A DNA stretch of 64,000 nt, taken from contig NSGV01000004.1 in assembly GCA_002300355.1 (NCBI GenBank), forward strand, positions 124,001 to 188,000, given 5' to 3'. The translations under genes were made by a program, and so were the position numbers. Origin of the DNA: Streptomyces sp. TLI_235 (lineage in GTDB: Bacteria; Actinomycetota; Actinomycetes; Streptomycetales; Streptomycetaceae). The notes below the pieces were generated by a model. It was not told the origin of the DNA. It ran no database searches and saw nothing but the letters and a program-made list of their open reading frames with translations. Below, in pieces: positions 8,333 through 19,676 of the stretch; the first letter of the stretch is position 1; the number at the start of each line of letters is the position of its first letter.

Positions 8333-8410
8333 GGCACGGACAAGGCGCTCGGGCGCTCCAGCACTGACGTCACCACCCAGGTGTCCTGCAGGACCACCCT
8401 CGGCGTGCGG

Positions 8411-9352
8411 TCAGAGGTCGACCACGGTGCCGAGGCCCCGGGTGCGGGCCAGGCGGTGGACCACGGAGGCGGCGGCGACGTCCAGGGCGGCGTGGCCGGT
8501 GGACTTGAAGACCGTCAGCTCGTCGGGGGAGCGGCGGCCGGGCCGGGAGCCGTCCAGGACCGAGCCGATGAGCGTCAGGCGCTCGGCGGGGACGCCCTGC
8601 AGTTCGTGCGCACCGGCCGGCGGGGCCGAGCCGGCGCCGGGCCATTCGACGAACAGCGAGCCGTCGCGGACGGTCGCGGCGTCCAGCTCCGGCCCGCGGG
8701 ATCCGCCCACCGAACCGACGTGGGCGCCGGGTGCCAGACGGTCCCGGTCGAGGACGGGCTCCGCGGCGTCGGTGCAGCAGAACACCACGTCGGCGCCGGC
8801 CAGCGCGCCCGCGACGGTCTCGGCCGCGGCGCGCGGATGCACGGCGGCCGCCCGGCGGGTCCGTTCGGCGTCCCGGCCGCCGACCACCACCTGCGTCCCG
8901 GGGCCGAGCCCGGCCAGCAGGGCGAGCTGGGCGTGCGCCTGGGTGCCGGTGCCGATGACGGCCACCCGGCGCGGTTCGGGCACGGCCAGCGCGCGCATCG
9001 CCACCGTGGCGCAGGCCGCCGTCCGGACGGCGGTCAGCGGCTCGGCGTCCATCAGGGCGAGCGGCCGACCCTCCCGCTCGTCGAAGAGGGCGACCACGCC
9101 GCGGTGGTGGCTGCGCCCGGGTGCGGCAGGGTCGGCGAAGACCGAGACGAGTTTGGCCGCCAGCCCCAGCCCGGGCACATGGCCGGGCATGGCGCCGAGC
9201 AGCCCGGCGGGGGCCCGGGCGGCGATCCGCGGCGGGGCGGACACCTCGCCGCGGGCGATCGCGACGAGGGCTCGGGCGACGGCACCGGTCACCTCCGCCG
9301 GGTCCAGGGCGGCCCGGGTCTGCGCCCGGTCGAGCACCAGGACGCCGCTCAC
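8411..9352 (-). CDS. ornithine cyclodeaminase / mu-crystallin family protein
   Basis: This 313-residue NAD(P)-dependent enzyme resembles ornithine cyclodeaminase, ketimine reductase and opine-type dehydrogenases. LGLAAKLVSVF places the substrate Lys at 67, ALMDAEPLTAVRTAA contains the conserved Arg110, and AVIGTGTQA (131-139) is the Rossmann turn. Real specificity in this family varies widely. The GTG start (9350-9352) overlaps the TGA of the IclR gene, so the two are coupled. Together with the divergent amidohydrolase and M19 genes it probably handles an amino-acid-derived amide or imine. Confidence 0.88.
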   Translation of the reverse strand: MSGVLVLDRAQTRAALDPAEVTGAVARALVAIARGEVSAPPRIAARAPAGLLGAMPGHVPGLGLAAKLVSVFADPAAPGRSHHRGVVALFDEREGRPLALMDAEPLTAVRTAACATVAMRALAVPEPRRVAVIGTGTQAHAQLALLAGLGPGTQVVVGGRDAERTRRAAAVHPRAAAETVAGALAGADVVFCCTDAAEPVLDRDRLAPGAHVGSVGGSRGPELDAATVRDGSLFVEWPGAGSAPPAGAHELQGVPAERLTLIGSVLDGSRPGRRSPDELTVFKSTGHAALDVAAASVVHRLARTRGLGTVVDL

Positions 9353-10140
9353 GCCGCGCCGCCGTCCGTGCCGCCGTCCGCGGTCCGCGCGGCGGACCGG
9401 CCCGCCAGCACGTCCTCCAGGCTGCCGGCGGCGGCCAGTAGCGCCGCGGTCAGCCCCTCCAGCGCGGGCTCGTCGAACTCGGCGTCCAGCCCGACCACCG
9501 TCAGCGCGCAGACCGGGGTGCCGTCGGCGGCGCGCACCGCCCGGCTGATCGACGCGACGGGCTTCTCGTTGCGGCCGCGCTCCAGTGCGACCCCTGTCCG
9601 CTCGACCCGGGCGAGGTCGGCGAGCAGGCCGTCCTCGCCGGTGAGCGGATGGCCCGCCTCCTCGGCCGGACGCAGATAGGGCGCCCGCGCTTCCTCGGGC
9701 AGTGCCGCCACCAGCGCCAGCGGTCCGGCGAACCGGTGCACCGGCAGCGCCTCGCCGCTCAGGTGGGAGATCACGGCCAGCCGCTCGGGCCGCACCACGT
9801 CCACCACCCGGGCCCGGTCGCCCTCCAGCACCTGGAGGTTCACCATCATGCCGGTGGTCCGCGACAGGTCCTCCAGCCCCGGGCGGGCGAGTGCCGCGAG
9901 CGAGTTCCGCAGGGCCGCCGCCGAGACCTGCAACGCAGCCGCACCGGGCAGGTAGGTGTCGCCGACCCGCAGCACCCAGCCCCGGCGCACCAGGTCCAGC
10001 AGGATCCGGTAGGCCGTCGCCCGGTGCAGGTCGACCGACCGCGCGAGGTCCGAGAGCCGGGCCGGCCGCTCGGCGCGGGCGACCGCCTCAACCAGGTCGA
10101 GGGCCTTGTCGACCGCGGAACGGGGAGGATCCCCTGCCAT
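9349..10140 (-). CDS. IclR family transcriptional regulator
   Basis: This 263-residue regulator has an N-terminal winged helix (about 9-65: ARLSDLARSVDLHRATAYRILLDL) and a C-terminal effector domain containing LSGEALPVHRFAGPLA and NEKPVASISRAVR, the usual IclR ligand pocket. ATG 10140 is taken; upstream in-frame codons run through the promoter. It is divergent from the amidohydrolase operon, with twin palindromes between them, and probably controls both sides in response to the pathway substrate. Confidence 0.9.
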   Translation of the reverse strand: MAGDPPRSAVDKALDLVEAVARAERPARLSDLARSVDLHRATAYRILLDLVRRGWVLRVGDTYLPGAAALQVSAAALRNSLAALARPGLEDLSRTTGMMVNLQVLEGDRARVVDVVRPERLAVISHLSGEALPVHRFAGPLALVAALPEEARAPYLRPAEEAGHPLTGEDGLLADLARVERTGVALERGRNEKPVASISRAVRAADGTPVCALTVVGLDAEFDEPALEGLTAALLAAAGSLEDVLAGRSAARTADGGTDGGAA

Positions 10141-10188
10141 CCGTGCTCTCCCGACTCCGGGTGTCGCTGCGCTACAGTGACACGAACT

Positions 10189-10226
10189 GTTTTGCCAGAC
10201 GATACACATGTTTCGCCATGCGTAAC
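10189..10226. promoter_or_regulatory. paired IclR-type operators
   Basis: GTTTCGCCATGCGTAAC (10210-10226) is a near-perfect palindrome (GTTtCGC-N3-GCGtAAC). A weaker copy GTTTTGCCAGACGATAC lies at 10189-10205. The centres are 21 bases apart, two helical turns, as expected for cooperative binding of IclR dimers. Confidence 0.65.
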
Positions 10227-10250
10227 AAGATCCCATCGGAGAGGTGACGG

Positions 10251-11559
10251 ATGCCGGACGACGACCACGGCGCACCCACCCCGTACGCACCACCCGCGCC
10301 CGGTGCCGTCACCGTCTACCGCGGGGCCACCCTCTTCGACGGCACGGATCGCCCGCCCCGCCCCGGCACGGCGATCGTGGTCGACGGCGAGCGCATCCGG
10401 CACGTCGTCCCCGAGGCCGACCTCCCCGCCCTCCTCCCGGACGGCGCCGAGACCGTCGACCTCGACGGACGGTTCGTCACCCCCGGCCTGATCGACTCCC
10501 ACCAGCACCTCGCCACCCCGCCCGACCGGCCCAGGGCCGAGGCCGTGCTCCGCCGCCTCGTGCACAGCGGCGTCACCGCGATCCGCGACATGGCCGACGA
10601 CGTCCGCCAGGTCGGCGACCTCGCCCGCGCCACCCTGGTCGGCGAGATCCCCGGACCGGACATCCACTACGCCGCCCTGATGGCGGGCCCCGGCTTCTTC
10701 GAGGACATCCGCACCCACCAGGTCACCCGCGGCGCCTCCGCCGGGCAGGTCCCCTGGATGCAGGCCGTCACCCCCGGCACCGAGCTGCGCATCGCGGTCG
10801 CCCTGGCCCGCGGCACCCACGCCTCGGCGATCAAGGTCTACGCCGACCTCGACGCCGCCACCGTCGCCGCGATCACCGCCGAGGCCCACCGCCAGGGCAT
10901 CCCCGTCTGGGCGCACGCCGCGGTGTTCCCCGCCACACCCCGCGAGGTGGTCGAGGCCGGCGTCGACGCCGTCTCCCACGTCACCCTGCTCGCCCACCAG
11001 GGCGCCCCACGGCCCCTGACGACCTATCGCGACAAGCCGCCCGTCGACCACGCCCGCTTCGCCGCCGGCGACGACCCCGAACTCGCCGGGCTCTTCGCCC
11101 TGATGCGCCGCGCCGGCACCGTCCTCGACGCCACGGCCGCCCTCTGGGCCAGCGGCGAGATGACCGGCAGCGGCGACCCCGAGGCCGTCGAACGCGCCCG
11201 GCGGACCAGCGACCTCGCCGCCGTCCTCACCGCCCAGGCCCACCGCGCGGGCGTCGCCCTCGCCACCGGCACCGACTACGAGACCCACTGGACGACCCCT
11301 TCCCCGCCCTGTTCGAGGAACTCGCCTTCCTCGTCCACCGCTGCGGACTCACCCCGAAGCGGCCCTGCGCTCCGCCACCGCCGTCGGCGCCCGCAGCGCC
11401 GGCGCCCACGACCTGCGCGGCACCGTCGAACCAGGCAGGCTCGCCGACCTCGCCGTCTTCGACGAGGACCCGCTCCGGGACATCAAGCACCTGCGCACCG
11501 TCCACCTGACCGTCAAGCGCGGCCGCCGCCACGCCCGCGCCGACTTCGAGGCAGGCTGA
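10251..11559 (+). CDS. amidohydrolase family protein (frameshifted by two single-base losses)
   Basis: This is a metal-dependent amidohydrolase of the imidazolonepropionase/prolidase-like class, about 436 residues when repaired. It has the beta-sandwich VYRGATLFDGT, the metal motif HxH in DSHQHLATP (His84, His86), a Lys in ASAIKVYAD near 196, the His strand VWAHAAVFP and the late ALATGTDYETHW Asp. The frame shifts minus-one near 11300 and again near 11358, then continues with EAALRSATAVGARSAG to TGA 11557-11559. ATG 10251 follows GGAGAGGTGACGG. The stop overlaps the next start (ATGA). It probably cleaves a cyclic or linear amide. Confidence 0.85.
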
Positions 11560-12638
11560 TGACCGACCCCCGCCACCCCCTGATCGTCAACGCGCTCGGA
11601 CAGCTCGACAACCCCAACGCGCCGCAGTCCGCCGAGGCGGCCGCCGAGCTCAACCCCTCCAGCAACCGACTCACCGTCGACGCCCGTGCCCTGGCCGACG
11701 CGCACGCCTCCGGCCTGACCGCCGTCAACATCACCCTCGGCTACACCATGGGCGACCTCCCGCCCTACGAGCACACCCTGGAGGAGCTCGACACCTGGGA
11801 CGCGATCGTCCGGGCCAACAGCGCCGACCTGCTGCACGTCCGCACCGCCGCCGACATCCACCGGGCCGCCCGCGAGCAGAAGATCGGCATCGTCTACGGC
11901 TTCCAGAACGCCGTCGCCGTCGGCGACGACCCGGGCCGCGTCAAGACCTTCGCCGACCGCGGCGTCCGCGTCGTCCAACTCACCTACAACCAGGCCAACC
12001 GGCTCGGCGACGGCTCGATGGCACCCGGCAACCGCGGCCTCACCCCGCTCGGCCACCGGATCGTCGAGGCACTCAACGACAGCCGCCTCATGGTCGACCT
12101 CTCGCACAGCGGCGAACAGACCTGCCTGGACGCCGCCCGCGCCTCCCGGCAGCCCGTCTCGATCAACCACACCGGCTGCCGGGCCCTGGTCGACCTGCCG
12201 CGCAACAAGACCGACGAGGAACTCCGCCTCGTCGCCGACCGCGGCGGCTTCGTCGGCATCTACTTCATGCCCTTCCTCAACTCCACCGGCCACGCCACCG
12301 CCGCCGACGTCGTCGAGCACATCCACCACGCCGTCACCATCTGCGGCGAGGACGCCGTCGGCATCGGCACCGACGGCACCGTCACCCCGATCGACGACCT
12401 CGACGCCTACCGGGCCACCCTCGCCCACCACGTCGAACTGCGCCGTGCCAGCGGCGTCGGCGCCGCCGGCGAACGCGCCGACACCCTGCCCTTCGTCGAG
12501 GACCTGCGCGGCGTAGACCAGTTCCGCGACCTCGCCCGGCTGCTCGAACAGCGCGGCTACCGCTCCGAGCGGATCGAGAAGATCCTCGGCCGCAACTTCA
12601 CCGCCTACGCCGAACGCATCTGGGGCCCGGCCGCCTGA
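11559..12638 (+). CDS. M19 membrane-dipeptidase-like protein with altered metal site
   Basis: This 359-residue TIM barrel is related to renal dipeptidase (peptidase M19). GLTAVNITLGYTMGD, VVQLTYNQANRLGDG, MVDLSHSGEQTCLDAA and SINHTGCRAL keep the two late metal histidines, and IGTDGTVTP the C-terminal Asp. The N-terminal HxD ligand pair is missing (VNALGQLDNP), and the bridging Glu position reads Gln in YGFQNAV. It may be a single-metal or non-peptidase member. There is no signal peptide. It is translationally coupled to the amidohydrolase. Confidence 0.82.
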   Translation: MTDPRHPLIVNALGQLDNPNAPQSAEAAAELNPSSNRLTVDARALADAHASGLTAVNITLGYTMGDLPPYEHTLEELDTWDAIVRANSADLLHVRTAADIHRAAREQKIGIVYGFQNAVAVGDDPGRVKTFADRGVRVVQLTYNQANRLGDGSMAPGNRGLTPLGHRIVEALNDSRLMVDLSHSGEQTCLDAARASRQPVSINHTGCRALVDLPRNKTDEELRLVADRGGFVGIYFMPFLNSTGHATAADVVEHIHHAVTICGEDAVGIGTDGTVTPIDDLDAYRATLAHHVELRRASGVGAAGERADTLPFVEDLRGVDQFRDLARLLEQRGYRSERIEKILGRNFTAYAERIWGPAA

Positions 12639-12700
12639 CCCACCCGGCAGACGCCGGACACTCGACAGGCCCCGGGCACCCGGGAGGCCGGAGACCGCGC

Positions 12701-13759
12701 ATGCCGCGGTGCCAACCGGGCACACCCCGGGGCATGTCGGACATACTGCCTGCTGTGGACCCCCGACCCGACCGACCCGTGGAGGCCGGTGCCCCGCAGG
12801 CCGGCGACAACGCCGAGAGCACGCTCACCGTGGTCGTCGCCGGGCTGTGCAACCTCGGCATCGCCGTCGCCAAGGCCGTCGCGGGCGTGGTCAGCGGCTC
12901 CGGGGCGATGCTCGCCGAGGCCGCGCACTCCTTCGCCGACACCGTCACCGAGGTCCTGCTCTTCCTCAGCCTCAAACGCAGCACCCGGCCCGCAGACGAC
13001 GCCCACCCCTTCGGCTACGGCCGGGAACGGTACGTCTGGGCGCTGCTCGCCTCCTTCGCCACCTTCATCGGCGGCGCCGTCTTCTCCGTCACCGACGGGG
13101 TGCGGACCCTGCTGCACGGCGAGGAACTCGGCAGCCCGCTCGCCTCCTACCTGGTACTCGCCGTCGCCTTCGTCCTCGAGTCCGTCTCGCTCTCCCGGAC
13201 GGTCCGCCAGGTCCGCGCAGAGTCCGGCCGTCTCGGCGTCTCCGGCAGCCGCTACCTGCGGCGCACCCCCGACACCGCGGTCAAGGCCGTCTTCCTGGAG
13301 GACGTCGCCGCGCTGATCGGCCTCGTGCTGGCCTTCGGCGGCGTGCTCGGCACCGAACTGAGCGGCGACTCCGCCTGGGACGGCGCCGCCTCCCTGCTCA
13401 TCGGGGCCCTGCTCGCCTGGGTGGCCGTCGTGCTCGCCCGCGCCAACGCCTCCCTGCTGATCGGCCAGGCCCTGCCGCAGAGCGCCGAGGACCGGATCGC
13501 CGCCACCCTGCGTGCGCAGCCCACCGTCCGGCATGTGGTCGACCTCGTCACCCTGGTCAGCGGACCGCAGGACGTCCTGGTCGCCGCCAATGTCGCCTTC
13601 GAGGAACCCGCCACCGCCCGCGACGTCGAGCGCGCCTGCGAGGACGCCGAGAAGGCCATCCGCACCGCCCACCCCGCAGTCGCCCGCGTCTACCTCGACC
13701 CCACCCCGAGCCGCCCGAGCCGCCCGACCCGCACCGGCCGCGAACCCGAGCGGGAATGA
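12701..13759 (+). CDS. cation diffusion facilitator (zinc/metal efflux) transporter
   Basis: This 352-residue CDF protein has about six transmembrane helices. Family signatures are AEAAHSFADTVTEVLL (about 71-86), HPFGYGRERYVWALLASF (about 103-120) and a C-terminal cytoplasmic domain from about 260 (VRHVVDLVTLVSGPQDVLVAANV). It resembles the ZnT9/SLC30A9-like branch and exports Zn2+ or a similar cation in exchange for protons. ATG 12701 has GGAGGCCGGAG upstream; ATG 12734 is an alternative. It is convergent with pntB across a strong hairpin. Confidence 0.87.
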   Translation: MPRCQPGTPRGMSDILPAVDPRPDRPVEAGAPQAGDNAESTLTVVVAGLCNLGIAVAKAVAGVVSGSGAMLAEAAHSFADTVTEVLLFLSLKRSTRPADDAHPFGYGRERYVWALLASFATFIGGAVFSVTDGVRTLLHGEELGSPLASYLVLAVAFVLESVSLSRTVRQVRAESGRLGVSGSRYLRRTPDTAVKAVFLEDVAALIGLVLAFGGVLGTELSGDSAWDGAASLLIGALLAWVAVVLARANASLLIGQALPQSAEDRIAATLRAQPTVRHVVDLVTLVSGPQDVLVAANVAFEEPATARDVERACEDAEKAIRTAHPAVARVYLDPTPSRPSRPTRTGREPERE

Positions 13760-13760
13760 C

Positions 13761-13794
13761 AGCGCGGGCCCGGCCGTGGGGCCGGGCCCGCGCT
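13761..13794. terminator. bidirectional terminator between CDF gene and pntB
   Basis: A perfect 15-bp stem AGCGCGGGCCCGGCC (13761-13775) pairs with GGCCGGGCCCGCGCT (13780-13794) around a GTGG loop. It lies directly between two convergent genes. Confidence 0.8.
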
Positions 13795-13811
13795 GGCGGG
13801 TCGGGTGCCGG

Positions 13812-15266
13812 TCAGGCGACGGCCGTGGTACGCCGCTCGGCCGCCGCCGGGTCGAGCGCGACCAGGGCCTGCAGGATCGCCTCGACGCTCTGCTTGGCGT
13901 CACCGAACAGCATGCTGCTGTTCTCCCGGAAGAACAGCGGGTTCTGCACACCCGCGTAACCAGACGCCATCGACCGCTTGAAGACCACCACGTGCCCGGC
14001 CTCCCACACCCGCAGCACGGGCATGCCCGCGATCGGGCTGGACGGGTCGTCCATCGCCGCCGGGTTCACGGTGTCGTTGGCGCCGATCACCAGGACCACC
14101 GAGGTGCCGGCGAGGTCGTCGTTGATCTCGTCCATCTCCAGCACGATGTCGTACGGCACCCGCGCCTCGGCCAACAGCACGTTCATGTGCCCCGGCAGTC
14201 GGCCCGCCACCGGGTGCACCCCGAACCGGACCTCCACACCGCGCTCCCGCAGCACCCGGGTCAGCTCCGCGACCGGGTGCTGCGCCTGTGCCACGGCCAT
14301 GCCGTAGCCCGGCGTGATCACCACCGAGTCGGCGTCGGCCAGCAGCTGGGCGGTCTCCTGCGCACTGCTCTCGCGGTGCTCGCCCTGCTCCGCGTCCTGC
14401 GCGGCCGGCGCCTCGATGCCGAAGCCGCCCGCGATGACGGAGATGAACGACCGGTTCATCGCCTTGCACATGATGTACGACAGGTACGCACCGGAGGAGC
14501 CCACCAGCGCACCCGTGACGATGAGCAGGTTGTTGTTCAGCAGGAAGCCCGCCGCCGCGGCCGCCCAGCCCGAGTAGCTGTTCAGCATCGAGACCACGAC
14601 CGGCATGTCGCCGCCGCCGATCGAGGCGACCAGGTGCCAGCCCAGCGCCAGCGCCAGCACCGTCACCGCGATCATCAGGCCGAGCCCGGGAGTGACGGTG
14701 AACCACACCGTCAGCGCCGCGAACGCCACCAGCGCCGCGACGTTGAGCCCGTTGCGGCCCGGCAGCATCAGCGGGCTCGACTTGATCCGCGCCGACAGCT
14801 TCAGGTACGCCACGATCGAGCCGGTGAAGGTGACCGCGCCGATGAAGATGCCGATGAACACCTCGGCGTGGTGGATCCGCAGCAGGTCCGACCCGACCAG
14901 GGCCTGCGCCGCGCCGTGCCGCTCCACCTCCAGGTAGCTGTTCCAGCCCACCAGCACCGCGGCCAGGCCGACGAAGCTGTGCAGCACCGCGATCAGCTCG
15001 GGCATCTGCGTCATCTCGACCCGGCGCGCCCGCCACAGGCCGATCGCACCGCCCGCGGCCATCGTGACCACGATCAGCGAGACCGCGCCCGCCGAGATGT
15101 CGTGCGCCGCGACCACCACGGTGGCCACAAGTGCGAGCGCCATACCGGCGATGCCGTAGGCGACACCGGCCCGCGAGGTCCGGTGCTGGGAGAGCCCGGC
15201 GAGGCTGAGGATGAACAGGAGTGCGGCAACCAGGTCCGCGGCGTGGGCGGCCGTCGTGTACGTCAT
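13812..15266 (-). CDS. pntB: NAD(P) transhydrogenase subunit beta
   Basis: This 484-residue membrane protein has about eight N-terminal transmembrane helices and a C-terminal NADP-binding domain III from about residue 300 (VITPGYGMAVAQAQHPVAEL, GVHPVAGRLPGHMNVLLAEA, LVIGANDTVNPAA, VVVFKRSMASGYAGVQNP). With PntA it couples proton re-entry to hydride transfer from NADH to NADP+, supplying NADPH. It is the second gene of pntAB, starting 3 bases after the pntA stop. The length is normal. Confidence 0.96.
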   Translation of the reverse strand: MTYTTAAHAADLVAALLFILSLAGLSQHRTSRAGVAYGIAGMALALVATVVVAAHDISAGAVSLIVVTMAAGGAIGLWRARRVEMTQMPELIAVLHSFVGLAAVLVGWNSYLEVERHGAAQALVGSDLLRIHHAEVFIGIFIGAVTFTGSIVAYLKLSARIKSSPLMLPGRNGLNVAALVAFAALTVWFTVTPGLGLMIAVTVLALALGWHLVASIGGGDMPVVVSMLNSYSGWAAAAAGFLLNNNLLIVTGALVGSSGAYLSYIMCKAMNRSFISVIAGGFGIEAPAAQDAEQGEHRESSAQETAQLLADADSVVITPGYGMAVAQAQHPVAELTRVLRERGVEVRFGVHPVAGRLPGHMNVLLAEARVPYDIVLEMDEINDDLAGTSVVLVIGANDTVNPAAMDDPSSPIAGMPVLRVWEAGHVVVFKRSMASGYAGVQNPLFFRENSSMLFGDAKQSVEAILQALVALDPAAAERRTTAVA

Positions 15267-15269
15267 CGG

Positions 15270-16829
15270 TCATCGGCCCTTCGAGAACATGCCGAGCATG
15301 CGGCGGGTGACGGCGAATCCGCCGAAGATGTTGACACTGGTCAGCAGGATCGCCACCGCCGACAGCACGGTGACCGCCACGCTCTCGTGGCCGATCTGCA
15401 GCAGCGCGCCGATCACCACGATCCCGGAGATCGCGTTCGTCACGGACATCAGCGGCGTGTGCAGCGCGTGGTGCACCTTGCCGATCACGTAGTAGCCGAT
15501 GACCACGGCCAGCGTGAACACCGTGAAGTTCTCGGCCAGCTGGGCCGGTGCGAAGGCGACCAGCAGGAACATCGCCAGCATGCCGAGTCCGAACAGCCCC
15601 AGCCGCGCCCGGCCGGACAGCCCGGACGGCTTCGGAGTCACCGGGGCCACCGGGGCGGCGGGCGCCGCCGCCGGCGCCGCGGACACCTGCACCGGCGGCG
15701 GCGGCCAGGTCAGCTCGCCGTCCCGGACGACCGTCACCGCACGCTGGACGACGTCCTCGAAGTCCAGGGTCAGCCGGCCGTCCTTGCCCGGGGTGAGCAG
15801 CTTCAGCAGGTTGACCAGGTTGGTGCCGAACAGCTGCGACGCCTGGGCCGGCAGCCGCGAGGCGAGGTCGGTGTAGCCGATCAGCGTCACGCCGTTGTCG
15901 GTGACCACCACCCGGCCGGCCACCGTGCCCTCGACGTTGCCGCCCTGCGCGGCGGCCATGTCGACCACGACACTGCCCGGCCGCATGGACGCCACGTCTT
16001 CGGCGGTGACCAGCCGCGGCGCCGGACGGCCCGGGATCAGCGCGGTGGTGATGATGATGTCCACGTCCGCGGCCTGCGCGCTGTACAGCGCGGCGGCCGC
16101 CCGGTCGTAGTCCGCCGAGGTGGCCTTGGCGTAGCCGTCGGTGCTGCGCTCCTGCTCGACGTCGACCGCGAGGAACTCGCCGCCGAGTGAGCGCACCTGG
16201 TCGGCCACCTCGGGCCGCGGGTCGGTCGCCCGGACCACCGCGCCCAGGCTGCTCGCCGCGCCGATCGCCGCCAGGCCGGCCACACCGGCGCCGGCGACCA
16301 GCACCTTGGCCGGCGGGACCTTGCCGGCCGCGGTGACCTGCCCGGTGAAGAACCGGCCGAAGACGTGCGCGGCCTCGATCACCGCGCGGTAGCCGGCGAT
16401 GTTCGCCATCGAGCTGAGCACGTCCATGGACTGCGCCCGGGAGATGCGCGGCACCGCGTCGAGCGCCAGCGCCGTCACCGGCCGCTGCGCCAGCAGGTCG
16501 AGCAGCTCCTTGTTCTGGCCGGGGCCGAGCAGGCCGGCCAGGGTGGCGCCGTCGCGCAGCCGGGCGACCTCCTCGGGGGAGGGCGCGTTGACCTTCAGCA
16601 CGACGTCCGCGTGCCAGGCCTCGCCGATCTGGGCGCCCGCGTCGCGGTAGGCGTCGTCGGTGAACCCCGAGGCCGACCCGGCCCCGGATTCGACGACGAC
16701 CTCGTAGCCCAGGGCCAGCAGCTGACGCACCGTGGCCGGTGTGGCCGCGACCCTGGTCTCGCCGGTGGCCGACTCCGCCACCACGCCGAGGCGCTGGGGT
16801 GGACGGTCGGCCGGTTCGTGAGCAGACAT
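15270..16829 (-). CDS. pntA: NAD(P) transhydrogenase subunit alpha
   Basis: This 519-residue subunit has the NAD-binding domain I: GETRVAATPATVRQL near 23-37, AGAGVAGLAAIGAASSLGA near 175-193 and VVDMAAAQGGNVEGT. A Pro/Ala-rich linker follows (about 390-410), then four C-terminal transmembrane helices. It is the single-chain alpha type, fused with the small membrane segment that many bacteria encode separately. ATG 16829 has GGGAGACAGGTGTC upstream, and pntB follows after 3 bases. An upstream extension of the frame to 17075 lacks a ribosome site. Confidence 0.96.
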   Translation of the reverse strand: MSAHEPADRPPQRLGVVAESATGETRVAATPATVRQLLALGYEVVVESGAGSASGFTDDAYRDAGAQIGEAWHADVVLKVNAPSPEEVARLRDGATLAGLLGPGQNKELLDLLAQRPVTALALDAVPRISRAQSMDVLSSMANIAGYRAVIEAAHVFGRFFTGQVTAAGKVPPAKVLVAGAGVAGLAAIGAASSLGAVVRATDPRPEVADQVRSLGGEFLAVDVEQERSTDGYAKATSADYDRAAAALYSAQAADVDIIITTALIPGRPAPRLVTAEDVASMRPGSVVVDMAAAQGGNVEGTVAGRVVVTDNGVTLIGYTDLASRLPAQASQLFGTNLVNLLKLLTPGKDGRLTLDFEDVVQRAVTVVRDGELTWPPPPVQVSAAPAAAPAAPVAPVTPKPSGLSGRARLGLFGLGMLAMFLLVAFAPAQLAENFTVFTLAVVIGYYVIGKVHHALHTPLMSVTNAISGIVVIGALLQIGHESVAVTVLSAVAILLTSVNIFGGFAVTRRMLGMFSKGR

Positions 16830-17060
16830 GACACCTGTCTCCCTTGTCGGAGGCGCAGCTGACGACGGCTTCTTCCGCGGTCGGCTGTTGCCAGGATTCT
16901 GCGGTCGGGGGGAGTCCGCACCCCTGGTCGCAGGAACGTACACCCCTGCCACAGGCCGTGACGACGAACGGTGGCAGATCCGCTCGGTGACCTTGCTCAC
17001 TCGGCGTGGTCGTCCTCCCACGTCGCAGGCATGGTGACCGCCGGCGGGTGCCGCACATGG
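16830..17060. other. pntA upstream region
   Basis: This 230-base stretch between the pntA start and the katG terminator must hold the pntAB promoter. I see no convincing -10/-35 pair, palindrome or small gene. Confidence 0.4.
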
Positions 17061-17093
17061 CACCGGCCCCGGCACGGGGTGCCGGGGCCGGTG
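17061..17093. terminator. katG terminator
   Basis: CACCGGCCCCGGCA (17061-17074), loop CGGGG and TGCCGGGGCCGGTG (17080-17093) form a perfect 14-bp stem, 38 bases past the katG stop. Confidence 0.75.
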
Positions 17094-17130
17094 TGCTGCC
17101 GGCCGCGCCGGAGCGGCGGCCGGGACGGCG

Positions 17131-19362
<2,232 letters not shown>

Positions 19363-19607
19363 GTGAATCCTTCCGGGCTGGACGATCGGTTCCGAAGTCG
19401 TGCCGGCGGGAAGAAGCGAGCGCGCTCGGACCGGCGGACGTCCGTACCGGGAGTCGGTCCCGGACGGGAGTCGGGCCGGTCGCGCCCACGGTCTCCGAGA
19501 CCCTGCGGCCGGCGTGGGGCGCATCCGTCCTCGTCGTCCGACAGGCAGCCACGAGCAGCAACTTCAGGTCGTCCTCTTCCATTCAGAGTGCCGATTTCGA
19601 CCCTACA

Positions 19608-19622
19608 TTAGACCTTGTCTAA
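19608..19622. promoter_or_regulatory. Fur-family operator in the katG-fur intergenic region
   Basis: TTAGAC-CTT-GTCTAA is a perfect 6+3+6 palindrome of Fur/PerR/CatR type. It sits 54 bases upstream of the fur start and 245 upstream of the katG start in a 314-base gap that otherwise shows only the leaderless fur promoter (TACCCT, 19665-19670). Confidence 0.72.
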
Positions 19623-19676
19623 GTCAACGGAGACACAAATCTTCAGCCGAATCCAGCCGCCTGATACCCTCCCCCC

